A stretch of 64,000 nt of DNA from NCBI GenBank assembly GCA_002633005.1, contig NMRA01000734.1:7984-71983 (forward strand). Reading direction: 5' to 3'. Position numbers and translations under genes: made by a program. Shown here one piece after another: positions 36,089 to 48,634 of the stretch (its first letter is position 1; every line of letters begins with the position of its first letter). The notes under the pieces are model-generated. The model searched no databases. It was not told the origin of the DNA and was given only the letters and a program-made list of their open reading frames with translations. The stretch comes from Phoronis australis. Lineage: Eukaryota > Phoronida > Phoronidae.

Positions 36089-39000
36089 ATGGATTTGGAT
36101 AGTATTGTGAAGCACATCAAGTTGAACAGCTCAAACAAGCAACCCCACGATGAAGAGGCAAACAGAGAGCCAAGAACCAAGTACCCTCTAGCATTTAACA
36201 AGAGACTGTACCGGCGTAATGACCCTAAACACGATGCCGTTTTTCTTACCGCTGAAGCGCGATGGTTACTGGACAACGGCACGTCCTGTCTCGAAGGAAA
36301 GTCTCGAGAAGACCAGGATCGAGTGATACGAAACGTAGTTGACAGTTTGAAGGCGGTTCATAAAAATTTGCTCGTAATAAAAGAGTGTTTGCCTCGAGTT
36401 CTGTCACTGGAACAATACGGTCAATTTGAATACGTAGTTCATGACGACCAGGAAGAGGTTACTCCTTGTTACTTTATAATCCGGGGGTTGGTGGAAGTAA
36501 CATATCCCTCTTCGCTAAGCGCGACTCTTGGTTCGCTTGATAAGGATTTAACTTACACACATGGCCCAGGTATGTAGTATAAAACTGGGTCATTTAAATG
36601 TGAATTTCCTGGCCCGTACCTTATAACCAACACATGGAAACCGTGAAACGAACTGATAACCACTGTTCATTGGCTTGATAGAATTTGCTAATCGTCACTG
36701 TCCATAACGAACAGGGCCGTTCCGATAAAACTTTCCTACGTTCGGAGATAAGAAAGCGCGATGCGGAAAGTATATTTTTTAAAACAAGTGTGAGTAAAAG
36801 TATACAGGAGAGATATTATTTAAATTATTTTGAAACTGTGTAAAATAAATTAAATCGAACCTATTAGTAATTTAAGTTCTTGTTGCCAGTACTCGAAATC
36901 ATTATTGTCAAGGATTTTGATGGACATTTGAAACAATTTAATATATCAACACTGGGGCCCTAAAGAACACGTATTTGGCTTTTGCAGGAGAATATCTTGG
37001 CATGGTTTCCCATCGTGGACCAAAGTTTGACGACGACATTCCGACAACCATCTACACCAAGGAACCTTCCGAGTTACTTCGCATCGACCGCGTTCAGTTT
37101 CATGACATTTTGGCCGAGCTAAAATTAGGTCTCTCCCGCGAAGTTGAGAAATTTTTATCGACCAAAACGTTGTGGCTGGAGTCATTAGCAACTGACGATC
37201 GACATCAGTTAACACAGTCGATGGAAAAACAGGTATTTAGTGCAAATGATACATGAACGAGATGATTAGCTAAATCAGGGACACATCGATGCTAATTTTC
37301 AAAATAGTCGTATTACATTTTCTGTCACTATCCTCTGAATTACCATTTCTGGTTCAAGACCGCGTTTCCATATCGACATTGGGATACGAAATATATGATA
37401 GCCAATATAGCAGGATAAATTTTCAGTCTTGTTTTAAGATACCAGGCGCGCAGATAGGGTCATGATCAGTGGGTGTCTGGTGATGGGCGGAAGTAAGAAG
37501 CATTTCGCATTCCCTATAAACATGGGCGGCCCAGCACTGAAAAAAGTGGGGGACTATAGCCCTCCCAGTCCCCCTGCGGTGCCCCCAATTTGGCGAATTG
37601 GGCGGTGCCTCCCAATTTGGCGAAATGGCCAGAAAGGTCCGCATTTATGAAACAAAAAGTCTGAGCAAACGAGACAAAAGTCCACAGGAATTCGGCGCAG
37701 ATGCACAATTTGTAGGCCTAAACCTGATGGGACCCGTTTCTTTTTTTAGGGCTCGTTGATTTTTTTTTTTCAGTAAAAGGTCTTCATACCGAAAAATTCG
37801 AGCCCCCCTTATATTTTAGGCTGAGTGCGTGCATTGCATGCAAGGGTCTCCTGTCAGCCGTCTAATTCTTAATATGGGGGGCTTCGGGGGCTCGAACGAG
37901 CCGCCAAATTTTGCGAATTGGGCAAAAAGGTCCGCCTCAGTGAAAAAAAACGAGTAAACGACACAGAAAATCGGCGCAGATGCACAATTCGTAGGCCTGA
38001 ACCTAGTGGCCTCGTTTTTTATTTAGTCCTCTTCAGTAAAAGGTCCCCAGATCGAGAAATTCGAACCTCCCTATATTGTAGACTGGGTGCGCGCATGCAG
38101 TGTTCTACAGTGACGGTTTCTAACAAATCGCTGTATTCACTGCAGGCAAAAGCAACCACTGTGATAAAATTTAACGGTTCATAAGTTTCGATCTTCCAAC
38201 TACACAGTCTACCGACAAGACCTGAAAATGTAATGTAAACGGCGCGAAATGTCTGACATGCGCAACAGAACAGTACAGGCAAAACGAGGTTTATTAATTT
38301 TCAGAAATATTCAAACGACCAAGTCATTCTACAGCAAGGTGTTGTCTCCGACTGGCTGTACGTTGTATGCGAAGGTGAGTCGAATTCCCGCTGTGAAACG
38401 AACCTTCCGGACTAGAGCTGTCTCGACTGAAACTGCTGACCTAGAAACCACAGACAGAGAACGCAGACCTAGACCCAGAAAACCCAGACTTGTGAGCTTG
38501 ATTTGACACACAGGCTGGAAATTTCAAAGGTTTCAGTTGGCGGGCCCCTACACACCCTAGAGGAGGGGATTCATAACTTACTTTTCGCGCGTTTTCAATT
38601 TCCCAAACCCAAAGCATTGTGCAACTGGTTGCTTTTATTCCCGCTATCCATGCTGCAAAGACAAATTTGACGACTTGTAACTATACGACAAAAAATCCTG
38701 TTACACTTAATCAGCAGGATTATTATTATTTGCGTAATTATGGCTTAAGGACTCTGTAGCATTACATTCTGACACCACAAAATACGACGCCAGGGAGTTT
38801 TTAACTCTGATAAATGACCCCGGGTCTTCTTTAACAAGGTCAATGTTTAATCCGGACCCATGAGTCACTTTGAATGAAGAAGTGACGAGCTTGGACATCA
38901 TAAAAACTGTCAGTGAAGTAGTAGCCCACTCTCGCTTAAAAAGTTTATCCTCTCGCATTTCCTAAGGAGGATTGACAAGGGATGATCACTATCAGACGCC

Positions 39001-42000
39001 AAACATGCGGCGTTGTTTGTTTCGTCGGCCCGTACCCCTCAGCATTTATCGATATCAAATGAGAATTAAACGACGAAGTATCACAAAACAACACCCCCGC
39101 CCCCCTTGCGCACCACGCCCAGGCTACCGGTCGTTGCCAGTTTTAAGCCGCTCTCCCACGCTATTCCACCGACGTACGACGATGACTCAACCGACGTCAA
39201 TCTGTTATCTACGATTTGTGATTTGACTTATGCTGTCATAAAATAACAAAGAACGTTCCAACATTGCAGTGATATAAAGAAGATTGAGTGTAGGCGAAAA
39301 TATTTCACCAACTTTGACTCAGAAAAATTCGTGATATAACAGAGATAGCATACGTGAAGCAAAACGCTCCAAAAACTGCGTCACCACGACTGTCGAGAAC
39401 GGCAGCTCCTGTCCACGATCGTCTTTGGCAACACCCTAACTTCACAACATCATAAGATTAACTTTGAAGCCTTAGAAATAGATTTAACTCAGTAGACTTA
39501 AAAGTCCATCGGCGTTTAATGAAACTCTTTCGAGTAGCAAAGCTGGCATGATACATGTTGCTCACGACTGCTTTAGTAGACATTGCGCTTATTTTTAAAG
39601 GAAGTTGCAAGTACATAAGACGCCACGAGACACACCAGACGCCCACGTTCTTCGACCTCGGAATACTGCAACAAGGTAAACCAGACTATGAATCAGAGAG
39701 ACATGTCTTTTATTTTTTCCAACATTTTTGTTTTTAGTTAATCAGTTCTATATTTAAAAGCCTTTCAAGGAAAATGTATGACAGAATAATGATTACATTT
39801 CCTCCCTAAGTAAAGGCCAAAAAAATCAAAATCGTGAAGCAGCCTGAGGAACTCGAATCAAGTTGTTCCCCCAAAATGCTTACCTTCTACGGGCTTGGAC
39901 TAGATAGAGTCCAAATTGACTGAGAATGCACTGTTGATGTGCATGCGACGTCATATGCATTGGGGGTAAACCTGAAGCGTTCTTTTACGGGCATGGGTGA
40001 CCGTTCAGGGCATCGAGAGGTAAAAAAGAGAGTCGAAATGACATCCATTTATCTCGGGTTGCCAAAATCTCCCCAGTTTGGACCAGCATTACCTTATTTT
40101 CATTGTGAAACTATTGTTTGTTTGGACCGCTTTAAATCAATTGCCGACAATGACATAAAAGTTGTTATAATGGCATGGGAGTTTTTGAAACCAGTTTGTT
40201 AAAGTCAGTCAGCTTATTTCAAGTTTTCTATTTTTGTCTGTAACAGAGATGCATTGGTCTTATTATTAGTTTCCCGAGCCGACATTCATTCTTTCAGGCG
40301 AGGTGTTTGGGATTGACAGCATCATACAGAATCGGCCCAGTTGCTGCTCTGTTGTCGCGATTTGGGGTGCTACGTGTTACAAGATTCACAGGTAAATTAC
40401 GAAAAATAATCACATTAGCACAGAGATTGATAGTTAATAATTATTCCGTGGTCTGTTGAGTAAAATGTGAACCAGTGAGTTTGAGACGACGCATTATTTG
40501 ATGATCGAATTCTTCGAACCGTTCCTTCGTCAACGAATAAAATGAGACTTGCATACGAAAGAATTCTCGTCTGTGGAAATTACAGCAATCTCTGTAAAAA
40601 TCTAGATTTTTAAGAAAAAAAGTGGCACATAATTACAAATATCTGGGCAATGTTTTTAAGCACATAATTAAATTCTGTGATCACCAAGGATTTCAAAAAC
40701 ATAAAGTTTCAAGGGTCTACATAATTATAAAGTTATTTTAGTAATTAGATCTTTGGTAACAAAAGTAGCCAAGTAAATTAACGCGTTGAAAACTATTTCC
40801 CAAGATAACCAGGAACCTGTGTTGACACCTAAAAACGGTTGCTGTCCCTTTAATTTCTGAAGGTTATAGTATTTTCGAAATTATTTAAAGGGCTATAAAA
40901 TCAACGGCATCATGATTTTCATGATGTCTTTCTATTGAAACCTGGAGGAAGCAGTGTGGCCTAGTGTGATAGGTGTCTGCTTGCATTACTCACGGTTGTG
41001 GATTCGAGTCCCACTGTGTCACACTGCTAGACCCTTGAGTCAGGTTTCCAGCTCTTCAGCTCGTTTTAACTATATACTAATAAAGCATAAAAATAGTTCC
41101 TGGTGATTAGTGCAATGGGTTCACATGCGCGGCCTGCCCACGTCTGGTACAACGTGTATCAGACCGCCTGGAATTATTTTTTATATAAAATCAACATTTG
41201 ATTTAGAACACTTACCGCTCTACAACTGGTCTCCACCGACATTGAGCGTGGTTTGGAAAATTGATAGTTCGTTGTTACCATTCTCGATGAATATAACGTG
41301 TGATAAGATGATTTGCAGTGCCTTGTCTCAGGTAAAAACGAACTCTATTTTTTTTCTCCCAAGACAACACATCACATCTAATTTGACTAAGAAACAAATT
41401 GAGATCAACTTCATAACAGTACGTGAACTAAATCAAAAGGTAATTTTAAATTTCAGGAGCAAACAATGTTCATAGCTGCTTAATTTTTAATTAGTTTAAG
41501 TCATTGTTTAGTGTAGAGTTGGACCAATGTAGTCTCCATGCACGCGTCTGTGTGCGTGAAAAATCGCTCCCAGAGCGCTTCGTCGCTTACACGAACACGG
41601 ACCCGCACACAGAACGGATGGCACTATCGGTGATATAGACACGCGCTAGGATCACATATAAATGCTTGGCAGGTTTTAAACGACGACTACAGGGAACCCC
41701 GTGTGTATATTTGGATTTAATTTTTTTGAGTGGTTTCGATTCCTGAATTGCCATTTTCATAATATACGCCCCGGGATTATATGCGAAAAACTTCTCTGCT
41801 GTCTTATTCTGTTAGAACCACGTGAAATAACCGACCTACACAAGTCACAAAACATGATGCATGAAGATCGCCCAAGCTGTATGTGAAATCTCTGCCGGCC
41901 TTTCTTGCAGACACGATATAAAGCCAATGTTTAACGATGAGCTCCTGCGTATATTGGAATCCAATCAACGAACTTTCCCTGCAGACGAGGAACTTTCTAA

Positions 42001-45000
42001 TACGGCGCTAACCCACACAGAATGGCAACGACGAAAAAATGAAGAGTTTATGAAAGTTCTATCTTCTGTCAATAGGTGGCCTCACTATGTCAAAGCGCTG
42101 AAGAGTCCGTGCACTCCACGTTATCATAGAGAAAAGTGTGTATATATTGGTGGAATGAAGAAATGACGTATGTTATGTTCCTACCTCCTCTTACTACGAC
42201 GGGTCTGTAGTTTCAGACCATCGTCGTTTCTTCTCACTCTCACGTCAGGTCTGTTGTTGCAGCCTACCTCCACCCCTGCACAGGTCTATCGTTGAAGCCT
42301 GCGCCACTAAGTTCTGTCCGAAGATTGTAGCCTTTTCAAAATCTCCATTCAGTGTTGCCACATACATTTTATCTGAGGTTTCATGGTTAACTCTGTATAT
42401 TATTAGTTTCATTATTACTTGGCGAAATAAATTTCGCCAAGTATGTTGCTCTTCCACTAAGTTTGTTTTTACTTGGCGAAATAAATTTCGCCAAGTATGT
42501 TGCTCTTCCACTAAGTTTGTTTGTTTCCATTTAAAGGTTCAAATGCTTCTGGAGGCTACAATTTTTTACGTAGAAGGCTAAGAATCGGCACAGTAAATGG
42601 ACCGGAAGCTTGCTACAAGTATAGCGGAAATTGTTTACTTCCGGCTAAAGATGGCGGAAATATCGGCGATCGCGCATGCGCACCTCGATTTTGGCTTAAA
42701 AACGTTTTCTCCTCTAGAGGGCGCATTATCAGACAAATTCCTTCGAATTTTTACAGGTATTAGTTTCTTGTAACATGCTATTATACAAAGCCAAAAAACC
42801 GGAAGTTGCATTCAAGATGGCGGATATGGCGCATGTTGACCCATTTTCAGTCGTCTGGAGCGCGATTTTAAACGGGAAGAGAAAAAGACGTGATTTTTTG
42901 CATGTAGATTCTTTGAAGTATAATCTTTCAAATGACCTGTAACAATTTTTTTCTCAGACTTACCGTTTTCGAGTTATTAGACTTTGAATTTCTTAAAAAA
43001 AACCCAAAATTTCATTTTTTTCGAAAAATTTACGGAATTAGGTTATAACATCAGTTTAGATAGAATTTTGAACGGGCTTTCAGAAGATGTCTTCCATTTT
43101 TCGCTAGGACGTCTACTTTTCGAGATATTTGAGATTTTCTGATAACGCTGTTCCTTTGTTGAGCGCTCTTGCTGCATTGATGTTGGTATATCTTCTATTG
43201 AACTAGACTGTAGTCTATTTCTTATTGATTTATGACATCTTAGTTCGTCCTATGAATGTTGTGATGTTGTTCATCATCGCCACCACCATCATCATATTCG
43301 TCATCATCATCATCATCATCTTCGTCATCATCTCTGTCGTTGTCTTTTCCGTTAATTTCGCCAAGTGTCGCACAAGACTGTAGCCTTTTTCTTACTGATT
43401 TCGGACTTCTACGTTCGTCATGTGTATGTTATTAATACTTCTTTTGTTCACCATCGTCGTCATATTCGTCATCTTCGTCATCATCTTTATCGTCATCTGT
43501 TTGGTTAATTTCGCCAAGGTTCGCTCCTCGGAGCGCTTTCATTACTTTGTTTTTCCTTGTATATATATTTCTGTGCACCATCACGCTTTCTCGGATGGGC
43601 CATGTCAGTATTACCATACTGCTATCATGGCGTTTTTTCCATGCCCATCTGGCAGAATCTTCTTCATTTCTTAATACTTAAGTCATAATAAATGGCATTA
43701 TTCTGCAGTCCTTGTTTTGTTTTACTCTGCATCATAGCTCATCGCATACATGTACCTCGGACAAAATAGATTACGATAAATGACGTATGTGAAATTTGAA
43801 ATAAGAACGATGCGGTGGCCAGCGGCTAATTTTTAGAAATGCAAGAAAATCACGTTACCTTACATAACAGAATTCCGGGCAATGCTGCTACAGCATGCGG
43901 TGCCTTATTACTTAGTTCACTGGTTTACAAAGAGAGGTTGTGAGCGTAAATTTAGTGCTGTGACGTGGGGGGAGGATGATCGACATGCTGGTTCCTTCCT
44001 CAGCCTCCATTCGTGAGCGATGATTAAAGTTCGCTTTTTTGCTGTTTCAGAGAAGCTAAAGAGAAACTGTACGATTTTTTGCTGACAAACGAGACATTTG
44101 GTGAACGTAAAGTCTTGCAGTCCATTACCAGACAACAGAAATCAAGAGTCGGTAAGTTTACCTACTAGGTATACAAACTAACGTTTAGTAGAATTGTATT
44201 AGGTCGATAAGTGATTTTAAGGGCGCTAGTTCTGTTGCTTAGGTCGGATATTTGTGTTTTTCGCTTTTTCACTTGTGCTATTTGGGATGTCTTGCCTTTT
44301 ACAGCTGACCCAGACTCAAGTTATGCAAGCGCAGAGACCCCTAAGAAGCCCATTGTCCGTTTCGTCAACGCTGAGATCATTCCGGAAGTAAGAACTCAAT
44401 ATAACGATGTCTTTTAAATACTGAATAGTGAAACAGACTAAGTTTTCGGAAAATTAATTCCATTTGATTGTAAAACAAGCTAGACACAATCCAGTCACCA
44501 CTCTTAGGTGCCGTGAACGCGTCTCCTACCCCACACAATGAATTTTAATTAAAATTACATGTCGTAATATAACTGGCTTCAACTTGTGCTATAATAGAAT
44601 TAGAAGTGATATATGGATTTGAGAAGAATTGACATTTGGTTATTGCTTGACGCTTCAAATGAGAAGCCAGGTCAAGACAAACTATCGAGCTTAGTATCGC
44701 CCGCAACACGCTGGCAGTCCTTTCTAAGTAAAAAAATCACCACTTGGAAAGACCTGGTTGTAACGGTCAGTTTTTGGCAGAAGGCAGGCTCATATACAAG
44801 ACTGATAACCGAAACCTTACCCGGCATAGGCACGGCGTGCAATCCTTCTCTCTCAAACAAATTTTGTGCAACACACCCCAAGCACTGTTACCACGCATAA
44901 AAAAACATCAACACGCACATTTTATGCAAAAACTTCGGTGCGCGGTAAGCGTGCCACCGTGTATTTTACTAGTGCGTGGTTCAAGTTCTTGTTGCGCTTT

Positions 45001-45419
45001 GAAAGTTTATTGTGGACAGTCGTGGGGTTAGACTCTCGCTGTAATGACTTTATGTGTTTCGGGAAGCTAACTGTATGGAAGCGTATAGGTGCACCCCACA
45101 AACACCACAACAACCTACGAACTCAAAACATCCTACAATCACCACAAATTGTAAATTGTTCGTGTTCTTCTATGAATATGAAACCTTCACGTTTGTTGGA
45201 CCATAAGTTCGGAACATTATATCTCAGAAATCGCTCTTCAGATTCATGTGAAACTTTCTCAGATTCCATGTTTTATACACTGTTCTTCAAAATAACATTA
45301 GGAAGTGCCTTTGAAAATAAATTCCATTTGCGTGAGAGACTCTAAATGAAAATAGGAACTTTCATGGTTTCCATGAAAATCTCAAGTTTCATAAAATGAA
45401 AACAAAATGGATAATAATG

Positions 45420-45486
<67 letters not shown>

Positions 45487-47448
45487 TAATATTACTGGTA
45501 CCGTTCTCCTGCTGTCAATGATCCTTTTTTGCAAACGTGTAATAAAAAGACCCAATCAATGTCAAAAAATTAACTCCACAGGCTTTCTTCTTTCAAAAAA
45601 TATATATACATTTACTGGGCAAACTCTATATACGGTTTTATTGACACTTGGCTAATTACACAGACATGTTGATCAGGCCCCACGTGTACATATTCTTAGT
45701 CTGCCGGCTTGAGACATGAGCGCCACACGCTCGGCGTAAAAGTTTTCTTACTCCAACAAGGGTGTGAGAAGTGTCATAATTTTGCACGTCGTTTCTACTG
45801 TTGCTGTAGGAGGGCGCGGCTGAATCAAGAAATCCGGATGTTCAAGCTTTGACTCGAGCGCGCCTACCTCCTTTACGGTAAGCTGATTGTGTATTTAAGG
45901 CGTGATAATTCCTATCTTAAAATCTGATTTGATTTCGTCAGGGGTAGCCAAAGCTAAGCCCAACAGAACGAGAATGATGGAATTACGCGGTAAATTAACA
46001 AAATCAATCAAGAAAAACGAATGACTTCGTAATATAAGATCGATTATTGAATAGAACCTTTAACGGTTGTGCCTTCAATGTATTGAATAGAACCTTTAAC
46101 GGTTGTGCCTCAATGAGAATTTAAAGTTCTCCTTAGAAACTTCCAAACGAGTTTTTCGATTCAAGGCTCAAAGACATTTTGATATTATGGCACCCGGAGA
46201 GATCCAAGTGGATTTTAGTTTAGACAGGCATTTGAGTAAGGGGCTCTGAACAGGAGTCATGCAAACAAGGCTTTTAGCTGTGATCAGGAACAACATGGGT
46301 ATTTCGAGTCCTTAAAGAGGCATGGAACGCTCGTCAAAAATTTTTTAAACAATTCCTGACGAAAGTACCATCTGACAACGTCTAGTATAGAGAAAATCAT
46401 TTTACCCTGTGAGAAATTTTCCAGAAGAAATCACAAAATTCAGAATTTTTGAAATACGCCGGAAGGGAAAAACTCTGTGGTTAACATAGTGTTTTTGATA
46501 TCCCTCCCACATATGATAAATGTGCGCATGCGCTCACAGTCAGTTGTTTGAAGTCGTTTGAGGTCAAAGGTCACATTTTCCATATAAGGAAAATGTGCTA
46601 TGTCTATGTCTTGCAATAAATACCAAATAAGGAGACGTGCTTTGCCTCGTGGGAGAAAAATCAACGAAGTAGCAAGCAGTTGGCAGATCGTTTTTCAGAA
46701 ATTTGAATCTAAAAGAAAATGCTTTGATAACAACAGAAAGCAAAAATTTTTACGGACAAACCTTAAAAATAACTGGTGAGCAAGCTGAATTCTGTTTTTG
46801 TGACAGAGAACCACTTTCAATATTATAATTTAATTTGTTTATCGCGTTCCTGGTCTCTTTGAAAGTAAGTATAACGTACACTCGTTGAGGAAAATCAATT
46901 TCCGACACGGTATAGATAAGAAAATTTCAAATGGCACGCTTTCCGTTTGATCACTGGATTTCAAAATTCTAATATAAACAGAAGCTCGGATGTTGACTTC
47001 TCAATTCACGGACTCCGCGCGTCCTGTCCAAAAATAAAACTTAGGTGAATTCAATGACCAATCCGTTGTCTTTTTGTGTCAGTGTATCATGAACGTCGCT
47101 CAGGGCTGAGAAAAGGAGGCAAATCAAAATCAATGGGAAAATGCTACTTTGCTTTTGCCTCCGTGTTCTTTGCAAGGTTTCCCCGGTTGCTATACATTTG
47201 GTAAACAATAATTGTGCGTTTGCCCCAGGTCCCGTTGAATGCTTCGGACTACGCCAATTGCGCTTTTGATCATTTGTCTTCACTTATTCTTATGTGTGAA
47301 TTACGTCAATGTTGGCTTCTCTATTCACAGACATTGCATTGCCGGAGTTGAGCATCGTAGAGTGTCTCCCGGGAAAATTGTCTCAGGACATAAAGTCTTC
47401 AAAGTTACAGTCCGGCGAACACCGAGGAATCGTGGTCCACAGGACTAG
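36089..47448 (+). CDS. Tandem cyclic-nucleotide-binding-domain protein (CNBD1/CNBD2-like), 10 exons
   Basis: Assembled coding exons: 36089-36569, 36988-37232, 38305-38374, 39601-39675, 40298-40391, 41911-42135, 44051-44151, 44305-44387, 45810-45877 and 47331-47448 (TAG); 1560 bases, 519 aa. All phases agree. The ATG is preceded in frame by a stop. CNB fold 1 spans about residues 95-205 (FIIRGLVEV, GEYLG at 161-165). CNB fold 2 spans about 216-340 (FLSTKTLWLESL, DWLYVVCEGSCKYIR, GEVFGIDSII from 291, ATCYKI). The residue matching the phosphate-binding Arg is Ser305 in fold 2, and the equivalent PTT segment of fold 1 also lacks it. The C-terminal 180 residues are basic/polar with no known domain. 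Exons 1-6 are well supported; exons 7-10 rest on splice signals and phase. The exon 6 donor is a non-canonical GTGTGT at 42136; without splicing there, translation stops at 42164-42166 (406 aa). CNBD2 relatives function in sperm; that role here is conjecture. Confidence 0.75.
37523..37850 (+). repeat. Composite of two dispersed repeat families, intron 2 of the CNB gene
   Basis: A GCACTGAAAAAAGTG-family unit (37523-37570) runs into a GTCCGC/CGAGACAAAAGTCCAC-family unit (37600-37850), including CAATTTGGCGAA repeats, GGCGCAGATGCACAATTTGT and CAGTAAAAGGTC. The same junction suggests that the two motifs belong to one larger element of which other copies are fragments. Confidence 0.6.
37876..38102 (+). 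repeat. GTCCGCCTCA-family repeat, second adjacent copy
   Basis: Repeats the order of the preceding unit (CGAACGAGCC, TTGCGAATTGGGC, GTCCGCCTCAGTGAAA, GGCGCAGATGCACAAT, CAGTAAAAGGTC, GCGCGCATGC), arranged head-to-tail with it. Confidence 0.65.
40951..41175 (+). mobile_element. tRNA-derived SINE, full-length-looking copy
   Basis: The head begins GCAGTGTGGCCTAGTGTGATAG (box A) and has TGTGGATTCGAGTCCCAC (box B). Its first and last seven bases, GCAGTGT and ACACTGC (to about 41027), pair like an acceptor stem. The body matches the inverted copy at 21441-21601 through to CAGACCGCCTG. Pol III promoter boxes plus a shared unrelated tail define a SINE. It sits in intron 5 of the CNB gene. Confidence 0.8.
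42417..42510. repeat. 54-bp tandem repeat carrying a palindrome, 2 copies
   Basis: The palindrome ACTTGGCGAAAT-AAATTTCGCCAAGT starts at 42417 and again at 42471, each followed by ATGTTGCTCTTCCACTAAGT. The half-site AATTTCGCCAAG recurs at 43357, 43506 and 32548, so it may be the end of a mobile element. Confidence 0.8.
43205..43522. repeat. Imperfect tandem duplication of about 160 bp with CAT/CGT-rich core
   Basis: Two successive blocks share ACTGTAG-C-TTTCTTA-TGATTT, then TTCGTC, then a (CATCAT/CGTCAT)n stretch, then TTAATTTCGCCAAG, ending at about 43370 and 43520. The core is a degenerate trinucleotide microsatellite. It lies in intron 6 of the CNB gene. Confidence 0.75.
45210..45675 (+). 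repeat. Dispersed repeat (6.3 kb family) with an internal (TAA)n microsatellite
   Basis: The family motifs TTCGGAACATTATATCTCAG, TTCATGTGAAACTTTC and CAAAAAATATATATACATTTACTGGG are present in order. A (TAA/AAT)n run of about 80 bases occupies 45411-45493 within the copy. It lies in intron 8 of the CNB gene. Confidence 0.65.
46045..46115 (+). repeat. 36-bp tandem duplication
   Basis: TATTGAATAGAACCTTTAAC followed by GGTTGTGCC-TCAATG occurs twice in succession (46045 and 46081) with a single-base difference. Confidence 0.95.
46310..46700 (+). repeat. Dispersed repeat of about 390 bp, copy 1
   Basis: Begins AGGCATGGAACGC and ends near CAGATCGTTTT; the whole stretch aligns with 50283-50665 in the same orientation (blocks CGAAAGTA, AACGTCTAGTA, CTCTGTGGTTA, CATGCGCTCACAGTCAGTT, GACGTGCTTTGCCT). 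Non-coding; type unknown. Confidence 0.85.
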
Positions 47449-47599
47449 CCAGTGGATAATTTGGCTGCCTTGTCCTATTAAGATTATGTGCAGTAGTGCA
47501 AGAGCCAGTTTCTTGAAAAGTCTATTGGTGTTTGACTTCCAGCTGAATTCATTCTTCGCATAACCTGTTTCCCGAAAACAAGCTAAGGGTGAAAGTCAG

Positions 47600-48050
47600 C
47601 AAATCTGTCTACAACTCGAAGCCAAAACACAAAAATCCATAGTCTGCTCGACTAGGCACAAGGCAAAACGTTTCGAGAAATGCAGAAGACAAAACATCAC
47701 CCTTTGGCTATTCATAGTCAGATTTCTGATTCTTGGTTTGAAGTCTAAAGACAATTCTTCGATGAACACCTGCCAGGTATTGTTAACGGCTCCATAGAGA
47801 AAATCGTTAAAACTGCATTTCGCCCTGTTCGACGCATTATGGTTTTTACTCGCATAAAGTCACTCTCATAACATACCTTACCGTGATATCTCCTAACGTC
47901 AATCTCATAACATTTCTTACCGTGATAGGATTCCATTTCTGTTATCAAGAAGAACACTGAAGACGGCTCACAGTTTATTGGGGTTGGTCAACCCTAAAAT
48001 TGCGAATTCGAAAATGGTGCATGTACGCATTGACACCAATTCAAGGTCAC
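47600..48050. other. Downstream flank of the CNB gene
   Basis: No gene or mobile element recognised. A short direct repeat (CTCATAACAT-CTTACCGTGAT) occurs at about 47868 and 47907. Confidence 0.35.
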
Positions 48051-48054
48051 ATAA

Positions 48055-48320
48055 CGTGCGCGTACCCAGCCTAAAATATAGGGGAGCTCAATTTTCCAGT
48101 ACGCGGACATTCTACTGAAAAAAAAAATCAACGAGCACTAAAAAAATGAAGTAAAACGGGGCCACTAGGTTCAGGCCTACAAATTGTGCTTCCGCGCCGA
48201 ATTCCTGTGGACTTTGTAGACTTTTGTCTCGTTTGCTCGGAATTTTTGTTTCATTGAGGCGGACTTTTGTACCCAATTCTCCAAGTTGTGGGGCTCGTTC
48301 CAGCCCCCCGAGTCCCTCTG
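48055..48320 (-). repeat. GTCCGCCTCA-family repeat, inverted copy
   Basis: The reverse complement contains GTCCGCCTCAATGAAAC, CGAGCAAACGAGACAAAAGT, GCGCAGAA/CACAATTTGTAGGC and TTAGTGCTCGTTGATTTTTT, matching the 37.6 kb copy. Confidence 0.7.
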
Positions 48321-48634
48321 GGTGCGCATATGCATAAGCGTGGAAATGTTTTAACCCACAAGGCACTTCTGTCAAGAATTCAGCATTGAAAGGTGTATAG
48401 CGGCAAAATGCACCTTTAAAGCGGCAATAAACCTTCCGGCGAAGAAAGAAACTTTTGCGCCGGACCAAAAGTTGATGTCTAAACGGGACTTTAGACCGCT
48501 TACCTTTTCAAAATTGGTTCAAATCTGTTCCTTACTCAGATGAGAAGTGATTTAATCACTGCAAAGAACTGTCAGTGTGTTATAGTTCGAGTTGATGCTC
48601 GCGAATAAAGTGACCTAAATCAAAAGTTGCTTTT

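Noticed and set aside
36073-36282. Antisense frame opposite CNB exon 1
   Set aside because: Shadow of the well-supported plus-strand exon.
40951-41027. Functional tRNA gene
   Set aside because: Box A and B are present, but the anticodon arm does not fold well and the sequence continues into a body shared with another locus, as in a SINE.
42521-42763. 80-codon frame in CNB intron 6 as an additional exon
   Set aside because: No suitable acceptor/donor pair with the required phase and no similarity to the surrounding protein; it follows a palindromic repeat.
48112-48468. 118-codon minus-strand frame
   Set aside because: About half of it lies in a copy of the dispersed GTCCGCCTCA repeat family.
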